A stretch of 64,000 bases of DNA from an uncultured Gammaproteobacteria bacterium. Its GTDB lineage: Bacteria; Pseudomonadota; Gammaproteobacteria; Steroidobacterales; Woeseiaceae. Of the stretch, positions 37,865 to 47,115 are shown in pieces (position 1 is the stretch's first letter; every line of letters starts with the position of its first letter). The stretch lies in contig CALBPI010000060.1 of the NCBI GenBank assembly GCA_937899415.1, forward strand, positions 62,001 through 126,000, given 5' to 3'. The notes beneath the pieces were generated by a model. It was not told the origin of the DNA. It made no database searches and saw only the letters and a list, made by a program, of their open reading frames with translations. The translations under genes were made by a program, and so were the position numbers.

Positions 37865-38959
37865 TTACCGCGGATACGTATAAAACTGCCCGTAGATATT
37901 CGAGTAGTTGCTGAAGAACATATTCAGCGAATCACCCTTCATTGAGAAGTCCTGGAGGTTCGACTGTTGTTTCAGCGCGCCACTGAAGTCCAGCTGCCAC
38001 TGCGATGATTCGGCACAGTCGTTCTGGCCACGGCGTTCGAAGCTGCCCCGCTGCCGGCACTGCCTGCTTGAGTAGCTCGAATACGCGCTCGACGAATTGC
38101 GGGACATCGACGCTTGTGCGGCCAGCGCATCAGCGCGGCCACGTTCATACGCCGCCTTGCGCTGTTGCTCGGCGACCTGCTGCTGCACGACCCGCGCGGT
38201 GATGTTCGCAGCACTCAGACTGCTCCAGTCGCGAGCCGCGGTGTTTTCCCAGGGGCGTTCGTGATGCAGGCGATCCGAGAAGGCGATGTGGGGCGCCGTT
38301 GGCACCACGGGCAGGACCAGGTGTTTGCCATAGCGTGACACGCTGACCTGGATCTCATCTCCATAGTTTTGGCGAACATCATCCCGAAACCGCTTTGCAG
38401 AGGTGACACGACGTCCGTTCACTGCCAGGACGACGTCGTCCTTTTGCAGACCCGCGGCCGCGGCCGGCGTGCCAGGAACAACACCGGCAACGTAGACGAC
38501 GTTGTAGTCCTGCCCCAGGCGATCCAGTAGCTCGTCAGGCAGGTTCTTCGTGTAAGTGCCGAGCCCGAATCCTTCCGGCCGGACCCGCGCCCAGTAGGTG
38601 ACGAGATAATGGCTCAGGTTGCTGTCACCGCGCACGGGGGTCTGCATGACGGCGTATTCCGCGCCGACGACACCCGCGAATTTGGTGGCGTAGCCCGGGG
38701 CCAGGCTCTGCATCAGCGGGCTCACGAATTCGGAGTAGCCGATCATCGCGTAACCCTGGCTGTACATGGAGTCGCTGGTGGTGGCCATGTCGCTCACCAT
38801 CTGAAACTTTGCTGCGCCACTGGATGGCTGCAGCGCGGCCGAGTTCGGGTCGATCAGCGGTTGGTAGCTGCCGCGAAAATAGGTGGTCTGCAGGGTCGTG
38901 CAGCCTGCGAGCGTTGCGGTCAGCAGTGCCGCAACAAGCAAGGTGTTGATGGTTTTCAT
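37865..38959 (-). CDS. PDZ-domain lipoprotein of unknown function
   Basis: 364-residue predicted lipoprotein. The signal MKTINTLLVAALLTATLAGC has lipobox LAGC, and the start at 38959 follows AGGAGC. The middle region (about 165-240) is PDZ-like: VVYVAGVVPGTPAAAAGLQKDD-VVLAVNGRRV. A Ser/Gln/Arg-rich, Cys-containing tail (about 285-330) and a C-terminus rich in Phe/Tyr follow. No protease triad is visible, so it is not a DegP-type enzyme. It may be a scaffold or chaperone at the envelope. It faces the same way as the TonB operon but is separated by 286 bp. Confidence 0.7.
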   Translation of the reverse strand: MKTINTLLVAALLTATLAGCTTLQTTYFRGSYQPLIDPNSAALQPSSGAAKFQMVSDMATTSDSMYSQGYAMIGYSEFVSPLMQSLAPGYATKFAGVVGAEYAVMQTPVRGDSNLSHYLVTYWARVRPEGFGLGTYTKNLPDELLDRLGQDYNVVYVAGVVPGTPAAAAGLQKDDVVLAVNGRRVTSAKRFRDDVRQNYGDEIQVSVSRYGKHLVLPVVPTAPHIAFSDRLHHERPWENTAARDWSSLSAANITARVVQQQVAEQQRKAAYERGRADALAAQASMSRNSSSAYSSYSSRQCRQRGSFERRGQNDCAESSQWQLDFSGALKQQSNLQDFSMKGDSLNMFFSNYSNIYGQFYTYPR

Positions 38960-39133
38960 GGTTCGCTCCTGTGTGTGCCTCACAGGTGCATGCAGGAAAG
39001 CGGGCGAGTTCGGGTCACGAATGCGCACCGACTGATGCCGCGAGCGACCCGCCCACGTCGCAGATGCAAGCGCACGGGGCGCGCCGCGGCAGTCCGACGG
39101 ACAAGTGCACGCCCTGGACGATTCTGGTTCGCC

Positions 39134-40795
39134 CTATCGCGAGGCCTTCACAAACGCGGTCTTGTGCTCACCTCGCGAGTTAGTCACGTGAAAACCGCTG
39201 ACGCGATCCGCATCGTCACGCGAGAACTTGACGCTTCGAATAACACCGTCGCCGATAAACAGGTCCTCTTCCACCGAGATCAGCTTTACGTTGCCGTGGC
39301 GGATGCTGTTGGCATAGAGGTCGTCTTTCTTGACCTGGAAATGCAGCATCAATTCGAGCTCAAGGTTGTAGTAGACCCCCTCGTATTCTGAGTAAGCGGC
39401 TGCATTCTCTTCGTCATCCAACGCGATCTTGGGCGCGATGATGTCGTTGTAGGCGAGCGATATGACGTCACCGGTCACATCCTTGTTAAACGTCATGGTT
39501 CGGTTGCCATAGCCGCGGATACGGAACACGTTGTCGCCGATGGGCTTCATGGAAAAGGCGCCCTCGCCATTGGCCCGAGTGAACAGTTGATTGCCTTCGC
39601 GGCTGATCGTTACGACCCAGGCCTTGCCCAACCGGTATATCCCTGGAAACGCGTCGAGCTGTGCGTCAGATAACGGCACCACAGCCTCGGGTTCAGAGGA
39701 CGAATTTTCTCGCTCGGTGTCCGACGCAACCTGCGGCAGCAGGGTGTCGACATATCGGTTGATGAGGTATCCGGTATTGGTTCGGAAGTTGTGGGCAATG
39801 AAGAGCGAGGTATCCAAATCCGGAAGCAGGACCAACTGGCTCGTGTGAGAGGCCCAGCTGCCAGAATGCGTGATGTAGCGTGTGCCGCGATATTCGCCCA
39901 CATCGATACCGTAGGCATAGCTGTTGTCGCTGCCGTCATTCAGCGGTTTGGTCGTCAGCATGCGCGTCACTATAGCGCGCTTGCCGGGCGGCGGTGACAT
40001 CAGGAAGTTCATCCATTTCCGCATGTCCGTGCCATTTGAGATCAGACTGCTGGAGCCCAGCGCCGTCGTGTTGTTGGCATCCCTGACCTCATTGCCGTCC
40101 CCGTCGAGAAAATAGGAACCGGCCAGGTGGGGGATGAGCTGATAGCGATCGTCCTTGAAGAAGGTGTGGTCCATCGACAGGGGGGCAAAGACGTTGTCTT
40201 TGGTCCAGTCGGCGAAAGACTCACCCGTGACTGCCTCAACAATGGCCGCAAGAAGGACATAGCCGGTGTTCGAATACTGGTACTTCGTACCCGGAACGAA
40301 GTTGAGCTCTTTCTGCACGTGCGCCATCCGCACAATCTGCTCGAAGGCAATTCGGTCCGTGTAAGGCCATCGCATGTCCCAAAGCACGCTCGTCCAGTTC
40401 TTGATGCCACTGGTGTGGTGCACCAGGTGCCCCACGGTGATCGTGTGGCCATAGTCGGGAAAGTCTGGCAGGTACTTGCGGATATCGTCATCCGTCGACA
40501 AGGCCCCTGATTCCTCAAGCTCGGCGATGGCGTAGCCTGTCACGGTCTTCGCAATGGAGGCCAAATCAAAGACCGTGTCCTCGCTAACCGGAACCTGGTG
40601 TTCGGCGTTGGCGACGCCGTTGACGCTGGTGTAGGCCGTCTCACCGTTCTGGACAATGGTGATGTAGGAGCCAAAGGCGGTGTAGCCCTCGCGACGCTCG
40701 TAAATCTCCTGCGACACGGCTTCGAACCGATCTACCGTGTCGTTGCCGAACGCGTGCGCACAGAGCAAGAGCAGAGATGCTGCGGTGATTCTCAT
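39134..40795 (-). CDS. Periplasmic serine hydrolase, beta-lactamase class C / penicillin-binding fold
   Basis: 553-residue secreted hydrolase. A signal peptide (MRITAASLLLLCAHAFGNDT) is followed by the beta-lactamase-type fold: catalytic SxxK as S80-I-A-K83, YSN at 174-176 and an HSG motif (THSGSWASH). A C-terminal domain of about 180 residues (LSDAQLDAFPGIYRLGKAWV onward) is lipocalin-like, as in many family VIII esterases and D-aminopeptidases. The ATG at 40795 follows AAGGACC. It may be an esterase, a D-Ala peptidase or an amidase; resistance is not implied. Confidence 0.82.
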   Translation of the reverse strand: MRITAASLLLLCAHAFGNDTVDRFEAVSQEIYERREGYTAFGSYITIVQNGETAYTSVNGVANAEHQVPVSEDTVFDLASIAKTVTGYAIAELEESGALSTDDDIRKYLPDFPDYGHTITVGHLVHHTSGIKNWTSVLWDMRWPYTDRIAFEQIVRMAHVQKELNFVPGTKYQYSNTGYVLLAAIVEAVTGESFADWTKDNVFAPLSMDHTFFKDDRYQLIPHLAGSYFLDGDGNEVRDANNTTALGSSSLISNGTDMRKWMNFLMSPPPGKRAIVTRMLTTKPLNDGSDNSYAYGIDVGEYRGTRYITHSGSWASHTSQLVLLPDLDTSLFIAHNFRTNTGYLINRYVDTLLPQVASDTERENSSSEPEAVVPLSDAQLDAFPGIYRLGKAWVVTISREGNQLFTRANGEGAFSMKPIGDNVFRIRGYGNRTMTFNKDVTGDVISLAYNDIIAPKIALDDEENAAAYSEYEGVYYNLELELMLHFQVKKDDLYANSIRHGNVKLISVEEDLFIGDGVIRSVKFSRDDADRVSGFHVTNSRGEHKTAFVKASR

Positions 40796-41104
40796 ATCAG
40801 GTCCTTGGTTTTTTTCGGGCAGTGCTGCTTGAGCTTGTACTGGACGCTTCCCTATCGCAAAGTCTGAAAGCGATCTCAGTGGGCACCCGTTGGGCACCTC
40901 GGTGTGTCCTAGTCTTCGATGATCGCCAGCGCTGAATGGTTGCAGTCTGTCTTGATCCTATGCCAAGAAAAACTGAGCAATCTGCTGGGCGCAACTCACT
41001 GATGCGACGACGCATCAGACAAGCCAGCACTCGCTCGATTGAACCACTGTTGGTCGGGTGCATTACCATCTTGGCATTGTCGCAGCCGCTAGACAGGTCC
41101 AGCC
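40796..41104. other. Spacer between divergent serine hydrolase and decarboxylase genes
   Basis: 309 bp with no gene. It contains a perfect inverted repeat CTGATGCG-ACGA-CGCATCAG at 40999-41018 about 90 bp upstream of the decarboxylase start. It also has a tandem GGGCACC (about 40882-40898). The inverted repeat is a candidate operator; no regulator gene is adjacent. Confidence 0.5.
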
Positions 41105-42556
41105 GTGCAATCGCCTGAGAAAAAAGAATACGAAATATCGCTGTTTCCGGGGTCAGAGTTCCAACAGGAAACGGGGCGCTGGCTGTCCGAGCACCTGGCC
41201 AATGCGATCAATGCGGTAGCGCGCGGCCATGTTTCGCCGACGGTCGATGTAGCGCGCTTCCGAGAACAGCTCGCCAGGCGGTCATTTGAAGAAGCCGAAC
41301 CGCTCACCGAACTTATAGAATGGGTCACGGACGCCTTGCAGCAGGGCCTGGTCCAGATGACCCACCCGCGCTACTTCGGTCTCTTCAACCCGGCCCCGAG
41401 CTTTCCCTCGGTGGTTGCCGACACGATCGCTGCGCACTTCAATCCCCAAATCTGTGTCTGGTCACACGCGCCTGCCGCAGTGGAGATCGAAGAACACATG
41501 ATCGAGCAGCTCGCCCAAAAGGCAGGCATGCCTGAATCGTCAGGCGGTCACTTTACGAGTGGTGGATCGGAAGCGAACAACACGGCTGTGGTCTGTGCAC
41601 TGACTCGCGCGACACCCGAATTCGCGGAATTGGGCGCGCGTGCCTTCAGCGGACAGCCGTTGATTTACGTGTCTCGTGAGAGCCACCTGGCATGGCTCAA
41701 GATCGCCCACCAGCTGGGTATCGGGCGCAATGCGGTCCGACTGATAGAGACTGATGGACTGGGGCGCATGGACATCAATGTGCTCCAGGAGACCATCGAC
41801 GTGGATGCGGCAGCAGGCGCCGCCCCCGTCATGATCGCAGCGACGGCCGGCACCACCAACGCGGGAGTTGTGGACCCGCTGCACGCTTGTGCGGACATCG
41901 CCAGGCATCACGCGATCTGGTTTCACGTTGATGCTGCCTGGGGCGGTGCGCTCGTGTGCTCACCGCGCTACCGAGACGTCTTGGATGGCATGGAGCGCGC
42001 TGACTCCGTGACGATCGATGCGCACAAGTGGTTTGCGACAACGATGGGTGCCGGAATTTTTCTGACGCGTCACAAGCACCTCCTGAACGAGGCGTTCGCT
42101 GTGGCCACGGACTACATGCCTTCCAACGACGCATCAGTGGACTACTACGTGAATTCCATTCAGTGGTCACGCCGGTTTATTGGCCTGCGTCTCTTCTTAT
42201 CGCTAGGTGCTGCCGGTTGGTCCGGATACGCGGCGCACGTTGAGCGCGGCGTGGCGCTCGTCGAAGCGTTCACTGATCGACTGCAACGCGAAGGCTGGCG
42301 CTTGGAAAACGACTCGAAGATGGCCGTAGCCTGTCTGACGCCGCCTGCCGGCAGCCTGTCAGTGACCGAGATCGTGGACGCCGTGGTTCGAAGGCAAAGT
42401 CGTTATCCGCGTCTGCATGACGAACGGACGCTCGACCCAGGCCGACTTCGATGCACTCGCCGACCAGCTGCTTCAGCTCACCTCAAAGTAGGCATGCTCA
42501 AATCGAATAGTCATCGACCATGGCTTCGCAGCTCGAGAACCCGGTTGTATCGATGA
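41105..42556 (+). CDS. PLP-dependent amino-acid decarboxylase (group II), C-terminus frameshifted
   Basis: Group II decarboxylase (glutamate/aromatic/diaminobutyrate type). Visible are MTHPRYFGLFNPAPSFPS, the cofactor region HFTSGGSEANNTA, the Asp block WFHVDAAWGGALV and the Schiff-base Lys in TIDAHKWFATTMGAG. The substrate cannot be assigned. The frame is normal to about residue 429 and then diverges. From 42393 the +1 frame reads GKVVIRVCMTNG and continues to a TAG at 42489-42491, giving the family-typical end at about 462 residues. As read, the product ends 20 residues later with non-homologous sequence. A single extra base near 42390-42392, real or a sequencing error, explains this. The GTG start at 41105 is the earliest with support. 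Confidence 0.8.
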   Translation: MQSPEKKEYEISLFPGSEFQQETGRWLSEHLANAINAVARGHVSPTVDVARFREQLARRSFEEAEPLTELIEWVTDALQQGLVQMTHPRYFGLFNPAPSFPSVVADTIAAHFNPQICVWSHAPAAVEIEEHMIEQLAQKAGMPESSGGHFTSGGSEANNTAVVCALTRATPEFAELGARAFSGQPLIYVSRESHLAWLKIAHQLGIGRNAVRLIETDGLGRMDINVLQETIDVDAAAGAAPVMIAATAGTTNAGVVDPLHACADIARHHAIWFHVDAAWGGALVCSPRYRDVLDGMERADSVTIDAHKWFATTMGAGIFLTRHKHLLNEAFAVATDYMPSNDASVDYYVNSIQWSRRFIGLRLFLSLGAAGWSGYAAHVERGVALVEAFTDRLQREGWRLENDSKMAVACLTPPAGSLSVTEIVDAVVRRQSRYPRLHDERTLDPGRLRCTRRPAASAHLKVGMLKSNSHRPWLRSSRTRLYR

Positions 42557-42578
42557 ACTCGTTAGGCTGATGCGTCTG
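42498..42578 (-). pseudogene. Remnant of an argE-like C-terminus
   Basis: On the minus strand this short frame reads QTHQPNEFIDTT...SSCEAMVDDYSI then TGA. It matches the C-terminus of the intact M20 peptidase at 45809-46972 (QAHQPNEFIHPS...ARCEAMVDDVFAYL). The rest of the gene is missing. It is in the same orientation as the intact gene and wedged between the decarboxylase 3' end and gabD. It is a decayed paralogue, not a functional gene. Confidence 0.75.
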
Positions 42579-42603
42579 GACCGGACGGAGGCTTCCGTCC
42601 GCG

Positions 42604-44055
42604 CTAAACACCGCCCATGCACAGGTACTTCACTTCGAGATAGTCATCGAGCCCGTACTTGGAGCCCTCCCGTCCTTGACCCGATTCCTTGACGCCGCCG
42701 AACGGGGCAGCCTCGTTAGAGATCATCCCCTCGTTAATGCCGACGATGCCAAACTCGAGCGCCTCGCTGACCCGCCAGATACGGCCAACATCACGTGAAT
42801 AGAAATAGCACGCGAGGCCGAAGGGCGTGGCATTGGCAAGCTGTATCGCTTCCTCGTCGCTGGAGAATCTGAGTATCGGCGCGACAGGACCAAAAATCTC
42901 TTCCTTGAATACGCGCATCTCGTCGGTGACGTCGGTGAGTATCGAGGGCGCCACGAAGCAGGCGCCAGGCAGCGAGCGACTCGTGCCCGAAACGACGCTG
43001 GCCCCGAGCGACGTCGCGTCGTCGATCAGCGCATTGACGTTGCGTGCAGCGGCTTCATGAATGAGCGGGCCTATCGATACCGATTCGTCCAGACCGCTGC
43101 CCATCGTGAGCTCCCCAGTGGCGGCAGAGAGCTTCTCGACAAACTCGTCATGAACCGTGTCATGCACAATGAAGCGATTCGCGCACACGCAGGTTTGGCC
43201 TGCGTTTCGGAACTTCGATCCCATGGCCCCGTTCACGGCTTCGTCGATATCCGCGTCGTCGAACACGATAAACGGCGCGTTGCCGCCGAGTTCCATCGAG
43301 GTGCGCTTGACCGTCTCCGCGCACTGCTTCATGAGCAGCTTGCCGACCGCGGTCGAGCCCGTGAAACTCAGTTTTCGAACTGCGGGACTGGAAGTCAGCT
43401 CCTTGCCGATTTCGACTGTATCGCCCGACACCATGTTGATGACGCCTTTCGGTATACCCGCGCGCTCCGCAAGCTCCGCTAACGCAAAGGCAGATAAGGG
43501 GGTCTCGTTCGCGGGTTTGCAGACGACGGTACAACCTGCGGCGAGCGCGGGTGCGATCTTGCGCGCGAGCATGGCATTCGGAAAATTCCAGGGCGTGATG
43601 CAGGCGACGACACCGACGGGCTGCTTAATGACCACCAGTCGCTTGTCGGGCGATGGGCCGGGGATGGTGTCGCCGTAAACACGCTTCGCTTCTTCCGCAA
43701 ACCATTCGACGTAGCTTGCGCCGTAGGCGATCTCCCCGCGCGCTTCGGCCAGGGGCTTTCCTTGCTCCGCCGTGAGGATCCTCGCCAGGTCCTCCTGCGC
43801 AGACCCTATGAGGCTGTGCCACGCCTTTAGCAGCTTGGCGCGTTCTTTTGCGCTTAACGCGCGCCAGTGGATCTGGGCCTGCTCGGCTGCGGAAATCGCG
43901 TCCACGGTTTCCTGGCGACCGCAGAAGGCAACCGCAGCGACTGTTTCACCGTTGGCAGGGTTCGTGACCGGATACGTCTGCCCGTCGGCCCCCGAAGTCC
44001 AAAGTCCATTGATGTAGGCCTCAGTCTTGAACAGGGCCGGATCGGATAGCTGCAT
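42604..44055 (-). CDS. gabD: Succinate-semialdehyde dehydrogenase, NAD(P)+
   Basis: 483-residue aldehyde dehydrogenase of the GabD type, oxidising succinate semialdehyde to succinate. The signatures are ITPWNFPNAMLARKIAPALAAG (cofactor side), MELGGNAPFIVFDDADID (general base Glu) and NAGQTCVCANRF with the catalytic Cys. The C-terminal PFGGVKESGQGREGSKYG is standard for GabD. The ATG at 44055 fits the family start. It is likely the last gene of the ArgE / Fe-ADH / thioesterase / gabD run, which points to a C4 semialdehyde intermediate. Confidence 0.9.
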   Translation of the reverse strand: MQLSDPALFKTEAYINGLWTSGADGQTYPVTNPANGETVAAVAFCGRQETVDAISAAEQAQIHWRALSAKERAKLLKAWHSLIGSAQEDLARILTAEQGKPLAEARGEIAYGASYVEWFAEEAKRVYGDTIPGPSPDKRLVVIKQPVGVVACITPWNFPNAMLARKIAPALAAGCTVVCKPANETPLSAFALAELAERAGIPKGVINMVSGDTVEIGKELTSSPAVRKLSFTGSTAVGKLLMKQCAETVKRTSMELGGNAPFIVFDDADIDEAVNGAMGSKFRNAGQTCVCANRFIVHDTVHDEFVEKLSAATGELTMGSGLDESVSIGPLIHEAAARNVNALIDDATSLGASVVSGTSRSLPGACFVAPSILTDVTDEMRVFKEEIFGPVAPILRFSSDEEAIQLANATPFGLACYFYSRDVGRIWRVSEALEFGIVGINEGMISNEAAPFGGVKESGQGREGSKYGLDDYLEVKYLCMGGV

Positions 44056-44117
44056 GGTCCTGGTTACTCTTGTTTTGGGTACGAGGTTAGCTGGCGGCAA
44101 TCGTGATCAGCATGCGC

Positions 44118-44555
44118 TCATTGCCGAAGCAGCGTTTCCAGTGCGCGCCGGATCTCGCCAGCAATTGCAGCCGGGCGCTGGCTCTGTCGATCAACGAAGA
44201 CATGCGTGAACGTTCCCGCTGAAACGGCAAGCTCAGCGCCTTTTTTGAAAATGGCGATGCCGTACTCAACCGATGAATTGCCCAGCCTGTTTACTCTGAG
44301 CCCGCCTTCGAGTGCGTCCGGGAAAGTAATGGGCTCGAAGTAGTCGCAGTTTGAGCTGACAACGAACCCGATCGTCTCGCCGTTGTGAATATCCAGCCCG
44401 CCTGCTTCGATGAGGAAGCTGTTTGCCACCGTATCGAAATACGAGTAGTGGACGACATTGTTGACGTGCCCGTAGATGTCGTTGTCGCTCCATCTGCTGC
44501 TGATGGCCGTGAACCAGGTGTACTGGTTTCGCGACCGATGCTGATCCTGTGCCAT
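44118..44555 (-). CDS. Hotdog-fold acyl-CoA thioesterase
   Basis: 145-residue YbgC/4HBT-type thioesterase. The motif RWSDNDIYGHVNNVVHYSYFDTVAN contains the catalytic Asp and the HVNN stretch. The remainder is beta-rich, with SVEYGIAIFKKG. It hydrolyses an acyl-CoA that cannot be named. It lies 62 bp upstream of gabD and 8 bp after the Fe-dependent dehydrogenase, so the three genes probably form an operon. Confidence 0.87.
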   Translation of the reverse strand: MAQDQHRSRNQYTWFTAISSRWSDNDIYGHVNNVVHYSYFDTVANSFLIEAGGLDIHNGETIGFVVSSNCDYFEPITFPDALEGGLRVNRLGNSSVEYGIAIFKKGAELAVSAGTFTHVFVDRQSQRPAAIAGEIRRALETLLRQ

Positions 44556-44563
44556 AGGTTGAC

Positions 44564-45721
44564 TCAGTAGGCGGCCTTGTAAATTGCAAGTGCGTCAGCT
44601 TCGGTGACTTCACGGGGATTATTGACGAGTAAACGTTGTTGAGCCATCGCGTCCCGCGCGAGCATCGGCAAATCCGGTTCGGGGACGTCGACCTCCGAGA
44701 GCGTCCCCGGCAACTCCAGCTGCTTGATCAGTGCCACAAAGTAATCGATGAACTGACCACAACGTTCTTCTGCGCTCTGCGACAGTTCGTCAGCCGGCAA
44801 GACCACGGCTGCCAGCTCTGCATAGTGCTCTGTGGCATACGTTGCATTGAAACGGAGCACTTCCGGCAGTACGAGAGAATTACTGAGGCCGTGCGGGATG
44901 TGATAGTGGCCGCCAAGCGGGTAGGCGAGCGCATGCACAGCCGCTACGGGGGCATTGGCGAACGCCTGGCCGGCCAGGCAAGCCCCAAGAAGCATCGCCT
45001 CGCGAGCTGCCAGGTCGTCACCGTCGTGCGTTGCCTGCACGATGTTCTCCGACATGAGTCTCAACGCTTCACGGGCCAACATATCGGAGTACGCGTTCTT
45101 CTTGTGAGCACTCGTGTAAGCCTCAAGTGCGTGCACCATGGCGTCGACGCCCGTCATGGCGGTCAGTCTGGGTGGCAACCCCAGCGTGAGCGCTGCATCC
45201 AGCACCGCGATGTCCGGATAGAGATGGTCAGAAACGATGCCTTGTTTGGTCGTTTCGCCGGTTGTCAGAATCGCGACAGCGGTGACCTCCGACCCGGTTC
45301 CCGCTGTCGTCGGAATGAGTATCAGGGGCAGTCTCGGTCCTCTCGCCTGGTCCACGCCGTACGCGTCTTCGACCTTTTCACCGGATCCCGCAAGTAACGC
45401 AACAACCTTTGCGGTATCCATCGAGCTGCCGCCGCCGAGGCCGATGACGCCGTCCGCGTCATGACGCTTGCCCACTTCAAGAGCGTCCTGGACGATCTGC
45501 TCTGGCGGGTCTGCAATAACCTCAGTGAATGCCACTGGCTTCAAACCACCTGCACTAAGCAGCGACTGCAGTCGCTCGAGCAAGCCAAGTCTGACGATGC
45601 CACCATCCGTTATGACGAGGGGACGCCGAATGCCTAGCTTCCCACAGGCATTGGCCACATCGTCCAAAGCGCCTGGCTTATTGATGATTGACCTTGTCGT
45701 GTTGAAGGAAAAGGGACTCAT
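44564..45721 (-). CDS. Iron-containing alcohol dehydrogenase (4-hydroxybutyrate dehydrogenase-like)
   Basis: 385-residue group III alcohol dehydrogenase. The NAD-binding GLGGGSSMDTAK and IPTTAGTGSEVT, and the metal-site region (DAMVHALEAYTS, GGHYHIPHG), are present. With gabD next door, oxidation of 4-hydroxybutyrate to succinate semialdehyde is an attractive role, but lactaldehyde or maleylacetate activities share this fold. It heads the thioesterase-gabD run, 87 bp downstream of argE. An AATGCA-N7-TGCATT repeat (45747-45765) lies in that spacer. Confidence 0.85.
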   Translation of the reverse strand: MSPFSFNTTRSIINKPGALDDVANACGKLGIRRPLVITDGGIVRLGLLERLQSLLSAGGLKPVAFTEVIADPPEQIVQDALEVGKRHDADGVIGLGGGSSMDTAKVVALLAGSGEKVEDAYGVDQARGPRLPLILIPTTAGTGSEVTAVAILTTGETTKQGIVSDHLYPDIAVLDAALTLGLPPRLTAMTGVDAMVHALEAYTSAHKKNAYSDMLAREALRLMSENIVQATHDGDDLAAREAMLLGACLAGQAFANAPVAAVHALAYPLGGHYHIPHGLSNSLVLPEVLRFNATYATEHYAELAAVVLPADELSQSAEERCGQFIDYFVALIKQLELPGTLSEVDVPEPDLPMLARDAMAQQRLLVNNPREVTEADALAIYKAAY

Positions 45722-45808
45722 CTTGGGTGAACCTGTGGATTTCGCGAATGCATCAAACGTGCATTATCCATGGTTTTCGCAATGCAACGTCGAATGCCGG
45801 CTGCAGCG

Positions 45809-46972
45809 CTACGTCGTGTAAAGATAGGCAAACACATCGTCGACCATCGCTTCACAGCGCGCGAGCTCGGACGGATGGATGAACTCGTTGGGCTGGTGCG
45901 CCTGGTCGATGGAGCCCGGGCCGCAAACCACGCTGCTGATGCCGGCGTTCTGGAAGCTGCCACCTTCTGTGGCAAATGCCACTTCGCCTGAACCGCCTTC
46001 ACGCACACCCGCCAGGCCCTCGACCCAGCGTTCGGCCTTCGCCTGGGCGTCGGCGATGAGTGGCGGTACGCGCGCAATCGTTTCGGATTCAACGGAGGCT
46101 TCCGGCGCAAACTCCTGCAGATCAGGTAGTACCTCTTCATCGATGAACGTTTGCAACGCATCGAGAACCAGGTCCGGGTCCTCGCCGGGCATGCTGCGGT
46201 ACTCCCAGACGAATTCGCAATGCGCGGGCAGGATATTGACCGCGTTGCCACCCTGGATGGTCCCGACCTGTACGGTGGTCCAGGGCGGTTCGCAGCCTGA
46301 GTCGGCAGGCGCTGCACGTCGTGCGCGCCCAATCTGGTCGAGCTTCTCGATAATGCGCCCGGCAGCAAGGATGGCGCCCGCGCCCATGTGCGGCTGGCTC
46401 GAGTGTGCGGCTTTGCCCGTGACGACTGTGCGGAAAGAATTGATGGCCTTGTGAGCGCGAACCACCTGCATCGTCGTCGGCTCGCCAATGATAGCGAAGT
46501 CGGGTCTTGCGTAATGAGCCAGCGCGTCTTCGAGCATGCGGTCCACGCCGAGACAACCCACCTCTTCGTCATAGGACAGTGCGAGGTAGAGCGGCTTCTT
46601 CATCGCCGCTACGTCCAGTGATTCGAGGCGCGACAGGAACACGGCGGAAAACCCTTTCATATCAGTCGAGCCGCGCCCGTACAGCAGACCGTCCCGCTCG
46701 GTGAGCACAAAGGGGTCAGAGTGCCAGTCCTGTCCATCGACGGGCACCACGTCGGTATGACCGGACAGCACGACGCCGCCCGGCGCGTCGGGTCCGATGG
46801 CCGCGAACAGGTTCGCCTTGGAGCGTTCGTCGTTCCAGGTGCGTCGGCAACGCGCATCAAAGCGCTCGAGAAACGCCTCGACCCAGTCGATCAGCGGCAG
46901 ATTGGAATCGCGTGACACGGTCGGAAAGGCCACGAGTCGGGCCAGCATGTCGACGGAGCTGTTTCGGGTCAC
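45809..46972 (-). CDS. argE: M20 metallopeptidase, ArgE (acetylornithine deacetylase) type
   Basis: 387-residue zinc amidohydrolase. Its ligand motifs are GHTDVVPV, GSTDMKGFSAV, YDEEVGCLGVD and EPTTM, with the ArgE-typical FATEGGSFQNAGI and the terminal QAHQPNEFIHPSE. It removes N-acetyl or other N-acyl groups from amino acids. The context is catabolic rather than arginine synthesis, so a different N-acyl amino acid is possible. The GTG at 46972 (VTRNSSVDMLARLV) follows a GAAGG-like site; the open frame extends to TTG 47041. A decayed copy of its 3' end lies at 42498-42578. Confidence 0.82.
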   Translation of the reverse strand: MTRNSSVDMLARLVAFPTVSRDSNLPLIDWVEAFLERFDARCRRTWNDERSKANLFAAIGPDAPGGVVLSGHTDVVPVDGQDWHSDPFVLTERDGLLYGRGSTDMKGFSAVFLSRLESLDVAAMKKPLYLALSYDEEVGCLGVDRMLEDALAHYARPDFAIIGEPTTMQVVRAHKAINSFRTVVTGKAAHSSQPHMGAGAILAAGRIIEKLDQIGRARRAAPADSGCEPPWTTVQVGTIQGGNAVNILPAHCEFVWEYRSMPGEDPDLVLDALQTFIDEEVLPDLQEFAPEASVESETIARVPPLIADAQAKAERWVEGLAGVREGGSGEVAFATEGGSFQNAGISSVVCGPGSIDQAHQPNEFIHPSELARCEAMVDDVFAYLYTT

Positions 46973-47115
46973 CTGACCGCCTTCGTAAGATGCGCTTTGG
47001 CAGGACGCTATCAGTATGCGATGACCCAGCGCGTCGAACAAATGGCGGGAGCCGGCGCCTGGCGATCAAAGGCGCCGGTCCCGCATGCGGTTTCCTAGCG
47101 TGTCGCGGTCTCGGC

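Noticed and set aside
39134-40795. Antibiotic-resistance beta-lactamase
   Set aside because: The SxxK/YSN/HSG fold also fits esterases and D-aminopeptidases, and the long C-terminal domain favours those; no resistance role is supported.
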